Of a stretch of DNA of 64,000 nt, positions 19,117 to 28,204 are shown in pieces. The position numbers and the translations under genes are program-made. The notes under the pieces are model-generated. The model was not told the origin of the DNA, made no database searches, and saw only the letters and a list, made by a program, of their open reading frames with translations. Source of the stretch: Hydrogenovibrio crunogenus (GTDB lineage: Bacteria > Pseudomonadota > Gammaproteobacteria > Thiomicrospirales > Thiomicrospiraceae); assembly GCF_004786015.1 (NCBI RefSeq), contig NZ_CP032096.1, forward strand, positions 62,001 to 126,000. The letters run 5' to 3'. Numbering within the stretch: the stretch's first letter is position 1; every line of letters begins with the position of its first letter.

Positions 19117-20088
19117 TTAAATAACGGGAACGCGTTTCAAAAGTTGGTCAATAATAGCATCTGGGGTTAACCCATTCGCCTCCGCTTCAAAGCTGGTCAA
19201 TAAACGGTGACGGAAAACATCATGAATGACGGCTTGTACTTCCTCTGGAGAGACGAAGTCTTGTCCTTTCAGCCAAGCCAGAGTGCGCGCCGCTCTTGAT
19301 AATGCCACCGTGGCACGAGGGCTGACGCCGTATTCAATGGCACGGGACAGCGCCTCATCATATTTCTCTGCTTGTCGGGTTGCCATCACCAGTTCCACAA
19401 TGTAGGTTTTGGTTTCTTCTGACAAATATAGATTTAAGATTTCTTCTCGGGCACTGAAGAGTTCTTCTTGTGACAGTAATTCCGGTGTCGGTTCATTTCG
19501 ATCTCTGGCTTCGAGTTCGACCAAATCCAAAATGCGTTTCTCCGATTCCGAATTCGGGTAATCGATTTTAACATGCATCATGAACCGATCCAGCTGTGCT
19601 TCGGGAAGCGGATAAGTGCCTTCTTGCTCAATGGGATTTTGTGTCGCCATGACCATAAAAAGCCGATCCAGCGGCAAAGTATGTTTGCCGACGGTGACTT
19701 GCTCTTCGGCCATGGCTTCCAGTAAAGCTGACTGCACTTTAGCGGGCGCCCGGTTGATTTCATCGGCTAGAATCAGGTTGTGAAAAATCGGCCCTTTTTG
19801 TAATGCAAATTCACCGGTGGCCTGTTGATAGATTTCGGTCCCGGTGATGTCGGAAGGCAATAAATCGGGCGTAAACTGTATGCGATGGTAATTGCCTTCG
19901 ATCAATTCCGCCAAGGTCTTAATGGCTTTGGTTTTAGCGAGGCCAGGCGGACCTTCGACCAGCATATGCCCATCAGATAACAGTGCAATCAGCATGCGTT
20001 GTGTCAGATGGGGTTGACCAATAATCTGCTGATCCAAATAAGCCAACAATGTTTGAACTTTATTTTGTAACTCTGAAGGTGATGACAT
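19117..20088 (-). CDS. moxR: MoxR-family AAA+ ATPase, Bat locus 1
   Basis: From ATG 20088 the protein has 323 residues. It shows Walker A GPPGLAKT, Walker B LADEINR, the conserved MATQNPIEQEGTYPLPEAQLDRF sensor region and the C-terminal AAA lid. AGGA six bases before the ATG supports this start over one 15 codons upstream. MoxR ATPases act as chaperones that activate or insert metal into client complexes together with vWA proteins. It is the first gene of a tightly packed six-gene operon on the minus strand (moxR, DUF58, DUF4381, batA, batB/C, batD). A paralogue heads the second locus at 33432. Confidence 0.93.
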   Translation of the reverse strand: MSSPSELQNKVQTLLAYLDQQIIGQPHLTQRMLIALLSDGHMLVEGPPGLAKTKAIKTLAELIEGNYHRIQFTPDLLPSDITGTEIYQQATGEFALQKGPIFHNLILADEINRAPAKVQSALLEAMAEEQVTVGKHTLPLDRLFMVMATQNPIEQEGTYPLPEAQLDRFMMHVKIDYPNSESEKRILDLVELEARDRNEPTPELLSQEELFSAREEILNLYLSEETKTYIVELVMATRQAEKYDEALSRAIEYGVSPRATVALSRAARTLAWLKGQDFVSPEEVQAVIHDVFRHRLLTSFEAEANGLTPDAIIDQLLKRVPVI

Positions 20089-20213
20089 CGGTGTTCCTAT
20101 TTCGATAAGGCTGTTTTGATGAATTTTATTCAAACATTATAAGAGCTTTGAATTAATTCTCAATGAAGAAATCAGTAAAAGAAAGTGGAGAAAAATAGGC
20201 GGGAAAAGGTATC

Positions 20214-20239
20214 AAAAATGGCCAGGCCAGGCCATTTTT
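20214..20239 (-). terminator. Terminator of the chemoreceptor gene
   Basis: A perfect 10-bp stem (AAAAATGGCC / GGCCATTTTT) with a 6-nt loop ends in five T on the minus strand, 18 nt after the chemoreceptor stop. Its core contains CCAGGCCAGG, one base from the CCAGGCCTGG palindrome. Confidence 0.8.
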
Positions 20240-20256
20240 GAAAGTGAAAGTAGCTG

Positions 20257-23082
20257 TTAGTGGTGCGGTAGTGCCGCACTTTCTGACACGCTGGCTTCAG
20301 CATTTTCAAGCTGATTGATGGCTTCAATTAAGGCATCCGAAGCCTGTTCAATCTGAGAGACCTTTTCTGAAGGAAGTAATGGCATTTTATCAAGCATGTG
20401 AACCGCTTCTTCCAAGTGTTGGTGGAAGGCTTTATTCAAGCTAACCAGTTGCTGGTAAGCTGAATGTTGTTGGTATTGCTGCCCCGTTGTTGCGAGCCAT
20501 TTCCCAAGTTCGCTGTTGTCAGGATTGGTCACCATATTGTAATCAAAATCTTTTGACCCGGTGTGGAGCAATCCGCTGATGTGAGCACGGCAGGCTTTGA
20601 CTGCACGGCGTGCTTGAGCAAAATCAAAGTTCCCGGTTGAAACGGTTGTATTCAACGACAACTGCGGAATATCAATTTTGAAAATCTGTGTTAGCTCAAC
20701 CAAACGGGAAATTTTCTTGTCCATACTTTGGGTATCTTCAGCGACCGTTTCTACTAAGGCCGCATTTTGCTGCGTGATCTGATCCATTGAGGATACAGCC
20801 TGGTTGATTTGGCTGATACCTAAAGATTGTTCCTCAGCCGATTTGGTGATGGCATCGACCATTTCAGAAACCGAAGTGATACGTTGGTTGATCTGAGACA
20901 GCATGTTGGATGATTGTTCGGTGAGCTCGGTACCGTTCGCAATTTGTTCAGCTGTATCCTGAACCAACCGAGCGATGTCTTTTGCCGCATCGGCTGATTT
21001 TTGAGCCAGATTGCGTACCTCACCCGCGACGACGGCAAATCCTCGACCATGGTCTCCGGCACGCGCGGCTTCCACCGCTGCGTTCAACGCTAGCAGGTTG
21101 GTTTGGAAGGCAATGCTGTCAATCAAAGTGGTGATTTCTGAAATCTTACCACTGGCCTCTTCAATCCCACGCATTGCTGAGCGGGTTTGGTCCATAATCT
21201 GAGCGCCTTTATCAGCTTCGTCTTTCGCCTGTTGTGATAGCTGGTTGGCTTCTTTCGCGTTTGAAAGCGAGTTTTGTACGGTAGAAGTAATTTCTTCCAT
21301 TGACGCTGCAGTTTCTTCAATCGATGCTGCTTGGTTCTGTGTTCTTTCATTTAAGTCGATATTGCCTCGACTGACCTGAATGACATTTTGACTCGAACCA
21401 TCAGACATAAATTTGATTTCAGTAAGCATGCTTCCAATGTTGTTTAATGAGTTGTTGATGATGTCTTGTAATTTGGCAAGTTGTCCTGAAAATTCGCCTT
21501 CAACTCGAGTCGTCAGATCTCCTGAAGTTAATTGAGTCAAACTGTGAGTAAAGCCGTTAAAGCCGTTTTCTAAATCCACCAAGGTGTTATTGATATTGGT
21601 TTTGAGGTGATCCAAATCACCACTTAATGGGGTATGGATTGGTTGGGTAAAGTTGGCTTGAGACATCGCCATCATGGTTTGATTGATTTCAGCAATGGCC
21701 GACTTCAAGCTGGCGACGGTTTCATGAATGCTGTCGAGTGATTTCTTAAAGGCGCCTTCTGCTGGAATATCTTTCACATCAACGGAGAAGTTAGCCAATT
21801 GCATTTCGCCCAGTACGCGTTCGATTTCAGACATGGTGTTGTCCAGAATTTGAGCCGTTTGGTTGACAGAGTTTTTCAAATCGTCCAGTTCACCCACTGC
21901 ATCTGCGGTGACACGTGCCGATAACTTTCCTTTTTCAATCGATTGCATACTGTCAGTGATTGAGGCAATGACGTTTTGTAGCATTTGCAACAGCTCATTA
22001 AAATCTTTTGCCATCAAGTTAACTTCATTGCCATTATTATCGGTGCGGACTCGAACTGAAAAATCTCCTTGGGTCAGTACGGTTGAGATGGTATTTTGCA
22101 GCTCTTTGACGGGACGAATAACCAGTTTGTTTAGACTGACTAAAATCGCAATGACCATTAAGACCACTATCGCTAAGATCGATAAAATCTGTTTAATGGT
22201 TTCGTTTAAAATGCCCGCCATTTCGGCATCGAATTTTGTGGTTGGTTCTGCAATGACTTGGGTTCCGACCAGTTTGCCCCGCATATCTTTGACCGGAATT
22301 TGGGTGATGAGTCGGCCATCCTGAATCAACCAACCTTGTTCATTAAGTAGACGCCAGTCCATTTTTTGTGCCAGTTCAATGCTTTCAGGAGAAAACCATT
22401 TATTGTTGGCCAGCACATAATTGCCAACAGGCGTATTTTTGCTGGCTTTCACACTGATTTTTAATGCTTCTTGGTTAAGGAGCATTAGGTAATCCATATC
22501 ACGTTCCTGATAAGCTTTTGCCATGGATCTTAAACCTTGAATAAATTCAAGAGAACCGATGTACTCTCCATTGTGGAACAAAGGGGCAATACCTCGAACT
22601 GCCAGTCCGGCACGACCCAATTCTAGGACGCGAATCGGCTTTTTCTCATTGATGACTTTTTGCACCCCAAAACGGAAGGCTGATAAGTCATCTCCATTCT
22701 TATCGCGCCAGCTACGTAAAAAGGAACGGTTTTCTGGTGTGTGGATATGAATTTTGACGTTTTTATATTGAGTGTTTTCTTTATAGGTTTTGCTGATATT
22801 GCCTAAAATATCATTCACCAGTGGCTTGTCATTATCGACAATGGCTTGAATTAATTCACGGTTAGAGGCAAAGCTCACTGCGTTGGTGACCCCGATATCA
22901 AGTTTTTTATCGAGACTTCGTTCCACATCCTGCACCATTTCCTGTGCGGTGTTGTGTGCAATTTGCTTAAATTGTGTTTGGTATGTGATCCAGCCAATGA
23001 TTCCTAGTGCGATAATTACCAGTAAAGTAATAAAGAGCGATAGAAAAATAATTTTTGGCTGCAGGCCAAGTCGTTTAAACAT
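20257..23082 (-). CDS. Methyl-accepting chemotaxis protein with degenerate C-terminal CZB-like domain
   Basis: The 941-residue chemoreceptor has a membrane segment at 11-35, a large periplasmic Cache-type sensor region (36-290), a second membrane segment (293-316), and a HAMP domain followed by an extended HAMP-like coiled stretch (about 320-550). The signalling domain has the conserved hairpin [18 protein letters not shown] near 680-700. The C-terminal 100 residues align by eye with the CZB zinc-binding domain ([10 protein letters not shown] through SELGKW), but the usual first His and the Cys before LGKW are Val and Ser. No CheR-binding pentapeptide is present. It senses an unknown small ligand in the periplasm and should signal to CheA/CheW encoded elsewhere. 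Confidence 0.92.
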   Translation of the reverse strand: MFKRLGLQPKIIFLSLFITLLVIIALGIIGWITYQTQFKQIAHNTAQEMVQDVERSLDKKLDIGVTNAVSFASNRELIQAIVDNDKPLVNDILGNISKTYKENTQYKNVKIHIHTPENRSFLRSWRDKNGDDLSAFRFGVQKVINEKKPIRVLELGRAGLAVRGIAPLFHNGEYIGSLEFIQGLRSMAKAYQERDMDYLMLLNQEALKISVKASKNTPVGNYVLANNKWFSPESIELAQKMDWRLLNEQGWLIQDGRLITQIPVKDMRGKLVGTQVIAEPTTKFDAEMAGILNETIKQILSILAIVVLMVIAILVSLNKLVIRPVKELQNTISTVLTQGDFSVRVRTDNNGNEVNLMAKDFNELLQMLQNVIASITDSMQSIEKGKLSARVTADAVGELDDLKNSVNQTAQILDNTMSEIERVLGEMQLANFSVDVKDIPAEGAFKKSLDSIHETVASLKSAIAEINQTMMAMSQANFTQPIHTPLSGDLDHLKTNINNTLVDLENGFNGFTHSLTQLTSGDLTTRVEGEFSGQLAKLQDIINNSLNNIGSMLTEIKFMSDGSSQNVIQVSRGNIDLNERTQNQAASIEETAASMEEITSTVQNSLSNAKEANQLSQQAKDEADKGAQIMDQTRSAMRGIEEASGKISEITTLIDSIAFQTNLLALNAAVEAARAGDHGRGFAVVAGEVRNLAQKSADAAKDIARLVQDTAEQIANGTELTEQSSNMLSQINQRITSVSEMVDAITKSAEEQSLGISQINQAVSSMDQITQQNAALVETVAEDTQSMDKKISRLVELTQIFKIDIPQLSLNTTVSTGNFDFAQARRAVKACRAHISGLLHTGSKDFDYNMVTNPDNSELGKWLATTGQQYQQHSAYQQLVSLNKAFHQHLEEAVHMLDKMPLLPSEKVSQIEQASDALIEAINQLENAEASVSESAALPHH

Positions 23083-23214
23083 GATAGGTGTCCCTTTGAT
23101 TAATATCAGAGTTGTTTATAAGGGTATTCTATCGTATTGAATTGAAAATAAAAAACGATATTATGATTTGATTATCAGACAGGATGAATCATTTCATGAT
23201 TTTTTGAAAGTGTG

Positions 23215-24213
23215 CTAAGCAGGTTTGTTGGCAATCATGACAGCTCGCAATGGCGCTGAGTAACCTTCAATGGTTTTGTTGGCATCTTCAGGATCAAGAA
23301 AATCGGCTAATGAATTCCAGTTCATCCATTCCGTGGTGCGTTGTTCATCGGTGGAGGTTTGATCTAGATCGACGCAGCGAACATTTTTGAATCCACATTT
23401 TTCGAGCCAATGTCCAAGCTCTTTGACAGAAGGAATAAACCAAACATTATTCATTTGAGCATAGCGTTCTTTGGGTACCAGTAGTTGACCTTCCGTCTCA
23501 GGAATGACCAATGTCTCCAAAACCAGTTCTCCTCCCGGTTTCAGATAACGCTTTAAATCCATAATATGGTCAATTGGAGAGCGTCGGTGATATAACACAC
23601 CCATTGAAAAAACCGTGTCAAACACTTCTGACGGCTGGGTTTTCGGCAATTGCTCTAAGGTCAGTGGTAAAAAATAAGCTGGCAGAGATTCGCCAACGAA
23701 ATGTTTAATGGCTAAAAACTGGGTCATAAAGAGCAGACCCGGATCAACACCCAAAGCAAATTCGGCGCCGTCACCCAGCATGCGCCAAAGGTGATAACCG
23801 CTTCCGCAGCCGATGTCGAGCACCTTTCGGCCTTTTAGCGAGCTTAAGTGCGGTGAAATACGGTCCCATTTCCAGTCGGAATGCCATTCGGTATCAATGT
23901 AAACACCTTCAATATCAAATGGCCCTTTACGCCAAGGCATAAAAGCTTTCAACGCTTGGGTTAATTGCTCTCTATCGGCGCCCGAAAAATTTGGAGAGCA
24001 CGCTTTGATGGCCGATTGATTCAGCTGAGCGGTGTCTGAAGAAGGCAGCATCATGATGGTTTCCAGTGCCGGGAGCCATTTTGGCAAGTTGCCATTGGCG
24101 TCCGGGTCTAAAGCGGTTTCCAAAGTCGCTTCGAGTGCATTTTGCCAGTGTCCCAGGCGGGCTTCTTCCAGTTTGGGCCAAAAATGAGAGTAATGTTGGT
24201 GATAATGTTTCAC
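23215..24213 (-). CDS. cmoB: tRNA U34 carboxymethyltransferase
   Basis: The 332-residue protein matches CmoB in length and in motifs: FMPWRKGPFDIEG, IDTEWHSDWKWDR and the Rossmann motif VLDIGCGSGYH. CmoB uses carboxy-S-adenosylmethionine from CmoA to convert 5-hydroxyuridine at the tRNA wobble position to 5-carboxymethoxyuridine (cmo5U). The start is GTG at 24213, with AAGG upstream; the GTG is part of a parS-like sequence. cmoA lies 24 nt upstream on the same strand, so the pair is an operon. Confidence 0.95.
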   Translation of the reverse strand: MKHYHQHYSHFWPKLEEARLGHWQNALEATLETALDPDANGNLPKWLPALETIMMLPSSDTAQLNQSAIKACSPNFSGADREQLTQALKAFMPWRKGPFDIEGVYIDTEWHSDWKWDRISPHLSSLKGRKVLDIGCGSGYHLWRMLGDGAEFALGVDPGLLFMTQFLAIKHFVGESLPAYFLPLTLEQLPKTQPSEVFDTVFSMGVLYHRRSPIDHIMDLKRYLKPGGELVLETLVIPETEGQLLVPKERYAQMNNVWFIPSVKELGHWLEKCGFKNVRCVDLDQTSTDEQRTTEWMNWNSLADFLDPEDANKTIEGYSAPLRAVMIANKPA

Positions 24214-24221
24214 ATGGAACC
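24206..24221. promoter_or_regulatory. Weak parS-like site over the cmoB start
   Basis: TGTTTCACATGGAACC matches 13 of 16 consensus positions; the central CACGTG is CACATG. It spans the GTG start and leader of cmoB. Confidence 0.4.
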
Positions 24222-24237
24222 TTATAAGAATGTCGTT

Positions 24238-24960
24238 TTAAGCTTTAATGGCCAGAAAGGAGGCAAAATTATAGGCTTGAAACCAAATGTTAGCGGCCTT
24301 AAATCCGGCTTTCTGAAGGCGCTTAAGGTGAGTCGCTTCCGAGTCACTGATCAATACGTTTTCAAGTGAGGCGCGTTTTTGACTGATTTCAAGCTCTGAA
24401 TAGCCATTGGCACGTTTGAACTGAAGTTGTAGATGCTCAATGGCTTCCTGAAGTTCGGCGGATTCAAAATGGATCTTTTCCGATAAAATTAAAATCCCGC
24501 CTGGATTGAGACCTTGATAAATCTTCTCGATTAGTGCTTGTCGTGCCGAAGGCTCAATAAACTGTAAGGTAAAATTAATGACGACAACAGAAGCATTTTC
24601 AATGGGAATCTGAGTCATGTCTTCACACAACAAATTGACTGGAATATCTGAATGGAATCCCTCGATATGTTCTTTGGCACGCTCTATCATGGGTTGTGAG
24701 GTGTCGACGGCAATAATCTGACTTCCTTGAGGGGTTTTGCGACGCATGGTTAAGGTTGCAGCCCCTAAAGAGCAGCCTAAGTCATACAACTGGCTATCCG
24801 GTTGTGCATACTTTGCAGTGAGCTCACCGATGCCTGTCAGAATCGTTTGGTAGCCGGGTACAGAGCGCTGGATCATGTCCGGAAAAACGGCCACAACGGA
24901 GTCATCGAATTGAAATTCGCCAACCGCTTCATAAGGGTGTGCATACAGAGTGTCTTTCAA
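24238..24960 (-). CDS. cmoA: Carboxy-S-adenosyl-L-methionine synthase
   Basis: The 240-residue protein aligns with CmoA over its length: VFPDMIQRSVPGY, YDLGCSLGAATL, VVINFTLQFIEPSARQAL and KRANGYSELEISQKR. CmoA converts S-adenosylmethionine and prephenate to carboxy-SAM for CmoB. The start is apparently TTG at 24960: alignment with E. coli CmoA begins right there (KDTLYAHP), AGGA lies 8 nt upstream, and no in-frame ATG precedes it. The TTG may limit its expression relative to cmoB. Confidence 0.95.
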   Translation of the reverse strand: MKDTLYAHPYEAVGEFQFDDSVVAVFPDMIQRSVPGYQTILTGIGELTAKYAQPDSQLYDLGCSLGAATLTMRRKTPQGSQIIAVDTSQPMIERAKEHIEGFHSDIPVNLLCEDMTQIPIENASVVVINFTLQFIEPSARQALIEKIYQGLNPGGILILSEKIHFESAELQEAIEHLQLQFKRANGYSELEISQKRASLENVLISDSEATHLKRLQKAGFKAANIWFQAYNFASFLAIKA

Positions 24961-25107
24961 AATGGAGATCCTGTGTAACGCGAGATTAAAATAATCACTG
25001 GGCGCAAGGTGCCGGCATGATTTAAAGGTTTACTATGACAGGTATTATAAAATATCTGTTCGGGATAATCATGCTTTCTGAGGAAAGCTCAATGTCTGAG
25101 CTCCCTG

Positions 25108-26241
25108 CTAAACATAGGCACGTTTTTTTCGGGTGACTTTATAGAGGTAATGACGCGCTTCTTCATATTTCAGGTGTTTGCGTAAATGGCTATAAACCGA
25201 TGAAGCGCTGAGTGTATTGATTTTATCAAACGCTCGAGAACGATTGGAATCAAACGCTTTGAGTACATTGCCGCTGCCCGTGTTATAAGCCGCGATGCAG
25301 CAATACTCTCGAGCCTTGGGATTTTTCACTTTGGCCAAGTAGCGAGTGAATAGAATGTGCAGATAAGCCGTGCCCATTTCAATATTATTGTCGGCCTGAA
25401 ACAGGTAGTTTTTGGTTGGAATGCCATCTTTTTTGTATAGCAATCGGTGAGCATCGCGCCCAGCGGAAGACGGTACAATCTGCATTAGACCATATGCCGG
25501 AATATGGCTCATGGCATAAGGGTTAAAGGCGCTTTCGGTTTCAATAATCGCGTAAATCAAAGCTTGATCAATATTGAAACGTTTTCCTTGCCGACGCACT
25601 TGGGTGGCATAGTGTTTTTGTTGTGTTTGGTTGTGGTCTTTGACCATTGCAAAGGTCACATAATGGCGTGTTTTCTTGTTATACGAGTCCACTTTATAAG
25701 CGGTTTTCATCAGATATTCTGCATAACGGTTGGCTCGCCATTGGGTACCGACGGCTTTTTTGTCCTGGTCAATGACTAAGTCATGCAAAAAAGGTTTTTG
25801 ACCGGTTGTCACCGCTTCATCGGATAAAAGGTCGACCTTGGCAGGGTTCTCTGGCGTCAGAAGTGTGCTGATGATGGCGGCTTTTAACGCACTTTTGGGC
25901 GATTTTTGTTCAACCGTTTCCACACGAATCATCCCGGTTTTAAAATTGACGATGGCTCGGCTTTGATATTGGTCGGTGTACTTAACGTATTCTTTAGGGC
26001 TGGCCACCTTTTTATCGCCCCAGGTTTTTGCCAGCTCCTGGATTAAGGTTTTAAGTTGACGACGTACCAGTTGATCCACTTCTGCGATGCCGCTGGAAGG
26101 AAGTTGTGCGCTTACGGCGCCGGGAACATCCCCGTTCGAGAGCTGCTGTGCCGAGTTGATACCGCGCCGAACTTCGGTCACGGTACAGGCAGACACCAAT
26201 CCAGTACTGGACAATAGGGCAAGAAATTGACGACGTTTCAT
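25108..26241 (-). CDS. mltC: MltC-like lytic murein transglycosylase, lipoprotein
   Basis: The 377-residue protein begins MKRRQFLALLSSTGLVSAC, a lipoprotein signal with lipidated Cys at 19. The middle (about 50-190) resembles the MltC N-terminal DUF3393 region. The C-terminal half is an SLT lysozyme-like domain with catalytic Glu in IIETESAFNP and the family motifs AYGLMQIVP and AAYNTGSGNV. The enzyme cleaves peptidoglycan glycan strands, leaving 1,6-anhydro-muramyl ends. A strong AAAGGAG precedes the ATG. The nuclease gene stops 9 nt upstream, indicating a shared transcript. Confidence 0.9.
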   Translation of the reverse strand: MKRRQFLALLSSTGLVSACTVTEVRRGINSAQQLSNGDVPGAVSAQLPSSGIAEVDQLVRRQLKTLIQELAKTWGDKKVASPKEYVKYTDQYQSRAIVNFKTGMIRVETVEQKSPKSALKAAIISTLLTPENPAKVDLLSDEAVTTGQKPFLHDLVIDQDKKAVGTQWRANRYAEYLMKTAYKVDSYNKKTRHYVTFAMVKDHNQTQQKHYATQVRRQGKRFNIDQALIYAIIETESAFNPYAMSHIPAYGLMQIVPSSAGRDAHRLLYKKDGIPTKNYLFQADNNIEMGTAYLHILFTRYLAKVKNPKAREYCCIAAYNTGSGNVLKAFDSNRSRAFDKINTLSASSVYSHLRKHLKYEEARHYLYKVTRKKRAYV

Positions 26242-26250
26242 GTTTCTCCT

Positions 26251-27147
26251 TTAATAGCGGCTGGGTAAATTAGCCACTTTTTCTAAAGACCAGGCCTGGG
26301 GGTTTTTGCTTGCTTCAAGGACCGTTTCTAAGGTGTCTTCTAATTGCCAGAAAAAATCGATTCCCGTTTGTTGTTCAACTTGGTCGATGGTTGTGACGTA
26401 TTTTAGCAAGCTGTCCTTCGGTTTGGCAGTCTGCGGCAGAATAAACGCTAACGCGATAGTTGGCTTGCCGTCGATTTCAGGGCGAATAAAAATTTTATAA
26501 AAGGCTTTTGGGATGGCAATCGGTGCCTTTTTGAGAGTTTTAGGAGTCGCGTCGAAAATGGGACCGGTAACGACCCAAAAAGTGCCGACTTGTTTTGAAA
26601 AAAAATCGGCACTGACCTCCTCCAACCGTTGCCATATTTTCTGATTAAAACGAGGCTTTTGAGGGGTGATATTCGTCATCAAAAACGTTTCTTTTTGAGC
26701 TTGATAACCATAACGACTGGCAATCACATAGTTAGGAGCCATATGACCTCGGTCATAACCACTGCCGGTATAGTCTTCATGACGGATATGTGCCAGGGAA
26801 CGCCAGTCAGCTTCAAAACGAGGGCGTTTGCCGTACTTAACTGTGGTCGGAGTGACTTTATAGGTGACCCAAAGTGGGTTGGCGAGTTTTTCGGAATAGC
26901 CCAACATAAACCCTTTATTACGCAAGGTATGGGTTAAGTTTGACCAGTCCTGGTTAGTTTTGGGGACGCCCATATATGCCATCGCAGGGCGCGCGACTTC
27001 AGCTTCATAAACATACTTTAAACCACCTGCCAGCAGCACAAATCCAAATATGGCCGGAAGCCAGAAAAAACTGATTTGTAGCAACTTAGGCTGTTTAGCC
27101 AGTTCTTTGAATAACAGTCGAGTCAGGTGCGAGGTGTTTTTAGCCAT
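26251..27147 (-). CDS. Membrane-anchored DNA/RNA non-specific endonuclease
   Basis: The 298-residue protein has a short cytosolic start, a membrane segment at about 25-48 (FFWLPAIFGFVLLAGG), and a periplasmic beta-beta-alpha-metal nuclease domain. The catalytic DRGHMAPN motif and the downstream TNITPQKPRFNQKIW segment (Mg-binding Asn and following Glu) are intact. Relatives degrade single- and double-stranded DNA and RNA without specificity. The periplasmic anchor suggests nutrient DNA breakdown, defence against incoming DNA, or processing of extracellular DNA; which applies cannot be told. It lies between cmoM (24 nt upstream) and mltC (9 nt downstream). Confidence 0.9.
   Translation of the reverse strand: MAKNTSHLTRLLFKELAKQPKLLQISFFWLPAIFGFVLLAGGLKYVYEAEVARPAMAYMGVPKTNQDWSNLTHTLRNKGFMLGYSEKLANPLWVTYKVTPTTVKYGKRPRFEADWRSLAHIRHEDYTGSGYDRGHMAPNYVIASRYGYQAQKETFLMTNITPQKPRFNQKIWQRLEEVSADFFSKQVGTFWVVTGPIFDATPKTLKKAPIAIPKAFYKIFIRPEIDGKPTIALAFILPQTAKPKDSLLKYVTTIDQVEQQTGIDFFWQLEDTLETVLEASKNPQAWSLEKVANLPSRY
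26290..26299. repeat. CCAGGCCTGG palindrome
   Basis: Exact copy inside the endonuclease gene, read Pro-Gln-Ala-Trp on the minus strand. Confidence 0.8.
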
Positions 27148-27171
27148 AGAGTTTCTGGTTGTTCCATTGGT

Positions 27172-27999
27172 TTATGAAGTCGCCTTGCGAGCGAGAATAT
27201 GAATGTAACGCCCCATATCGCGATAAGTGGGACGCCGACAGTATTGGTATTCTAAATCAAGCAGTTCTTGTGTGTCACTGTGTTTTAGAACCTCGGGGGT
27301 TAAGTAGTCATGAAAGACCCGAATGCCGGTTTGTTGCTGAATCGAAAACCCAAGGTCTTTGAGTTGTTGAATGATGTCTTCGGGGTATTGCGGGTTGGGG
27401 GGCGTCAGTTTCTTGCCTTTCCCGATAAAGGCATTCGACAAAATATGTTGCCAGCGCCAACGCCCTTTTAAGACATTGGTGTAAACAAACGCATTACGGT
27501 TGTAAAACAATAAAGATAAGTGACCATTGGGTTTTACTTTTTCAGCTATGGCCGTCAGGCCGGCTTCTGGTTCGGCCAGCCATTCGATCACCGCATGGAA
27601 CAGCACCAGATCAAACTGTGGCAAGGTGGACGCCAGTGATTGTGCTGAACCATGTAAAAAGGTCGCTTCCAAGCGAGATTCGGCAAAGTTGTGTTGTGCT
27701 TTTTGTAACATTTTCTGGGATAAATCGCAGGCGACCACCTGATGTCCGGCTTCGGCAAACCATTGACTGATTTGAGCAAAGCCACAACCGGCGTCCCAAA
27801 TTGAAAGAGCATTTAAGCCGGCGGCAGCATCTTTTTCAGCCAGGCCTGGGAGTTTTTGGGGTGTGTTTCTAATGATATCCAAATCCTCTTTAAGCAATTT
27901 GAGTCGCCATTCGCCTTTGACGGTGTCATAGACACGTTTTTCAAACTGGTCGATTAAGGTATCGAAGTTGCGATCCTTTTTGTGAGAAGCTTTGGGCAT
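27172..27999 (-). CDS. cmoM: tRNA cmo5U methyltransferase CmoM
   Basis: The 275-residue protein is a class I methyltransferase with SAM motif IWDAGCGFAQIS. It resembles E. coli CmoM (formerly SmtA) in DRNFDTLIDQFEKRVYDTVKG, FHAVIEWLAEP, GVRVFHDYL-like GIRVFHDYLTPE, and a C-terminus RYIHILARK. CmoM methylates cmo5U34 to the methyl ester (mcmo5U) in certain tRNAs, extending wobble decoding. It lies within 3 kb of cmoA-cmoB on the same strand, so all three enzymes of this modification branch are clustered. About 10 residues longer than E. coli at the N-terminus. Confidence 0.9.
   Translation of the reverse strand: MPKASHKKDRNFDTLIDQFEKRVYDTVKGEWRLKLLKEDLDIIRNTPQKLPGLAEKDAAAGLNALSIWDAGCGFAQISQWFAEAGHQVVACDLSQKMLQKAQHNFAESRLEATFLHGSAQSLASTLPQFDLVLFHAVIEWLAEPEAGLTAIAEKVKPNGHLSLLFYNRNAFVYTNVLKGRWRWQHILSNAFIGKGKKLTPPNPQYPEDIIQQLKDLGFSIQQQTGIRVFHDYLTPEVLKHSDTQELLDLEYQYCRRPTYRDMGRYIHILARKATS
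27840..27849. repeat. CCAGGCCTGG palindrome
   Basis: Exact copy inside cmoM, read Leu-Pro-Gly-Leu-Ala on the minus strand. Confidence 0.8.
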
Positions 28000-28204
28000 G
28001 ATGAGGTCTTTAAAACAGTTTATACAAAAAAGAAATTATAGGCGATTTAGACAACTAAGACGCTGACTTGATGGTTTGGTATCCCAATTTGATTTTGGAA
28101 ATAAACTTTTCTTATTTCAGCTTAAAAACTTTCATTAAAAAAACCTACAAAAATTGGTATTTTTTTTTATGATGGCATGATTACTTAGAAATATAACAGA
28201 CAAT

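Noticed and set aside
26251-27147. Nuclease gene as part of a toxin or defence island
   Set aside because: There is no immunity gene, toxin-delivery domain or defence partner nearby; the protein has a simple membrane anchor and sits among housekeeping genes.
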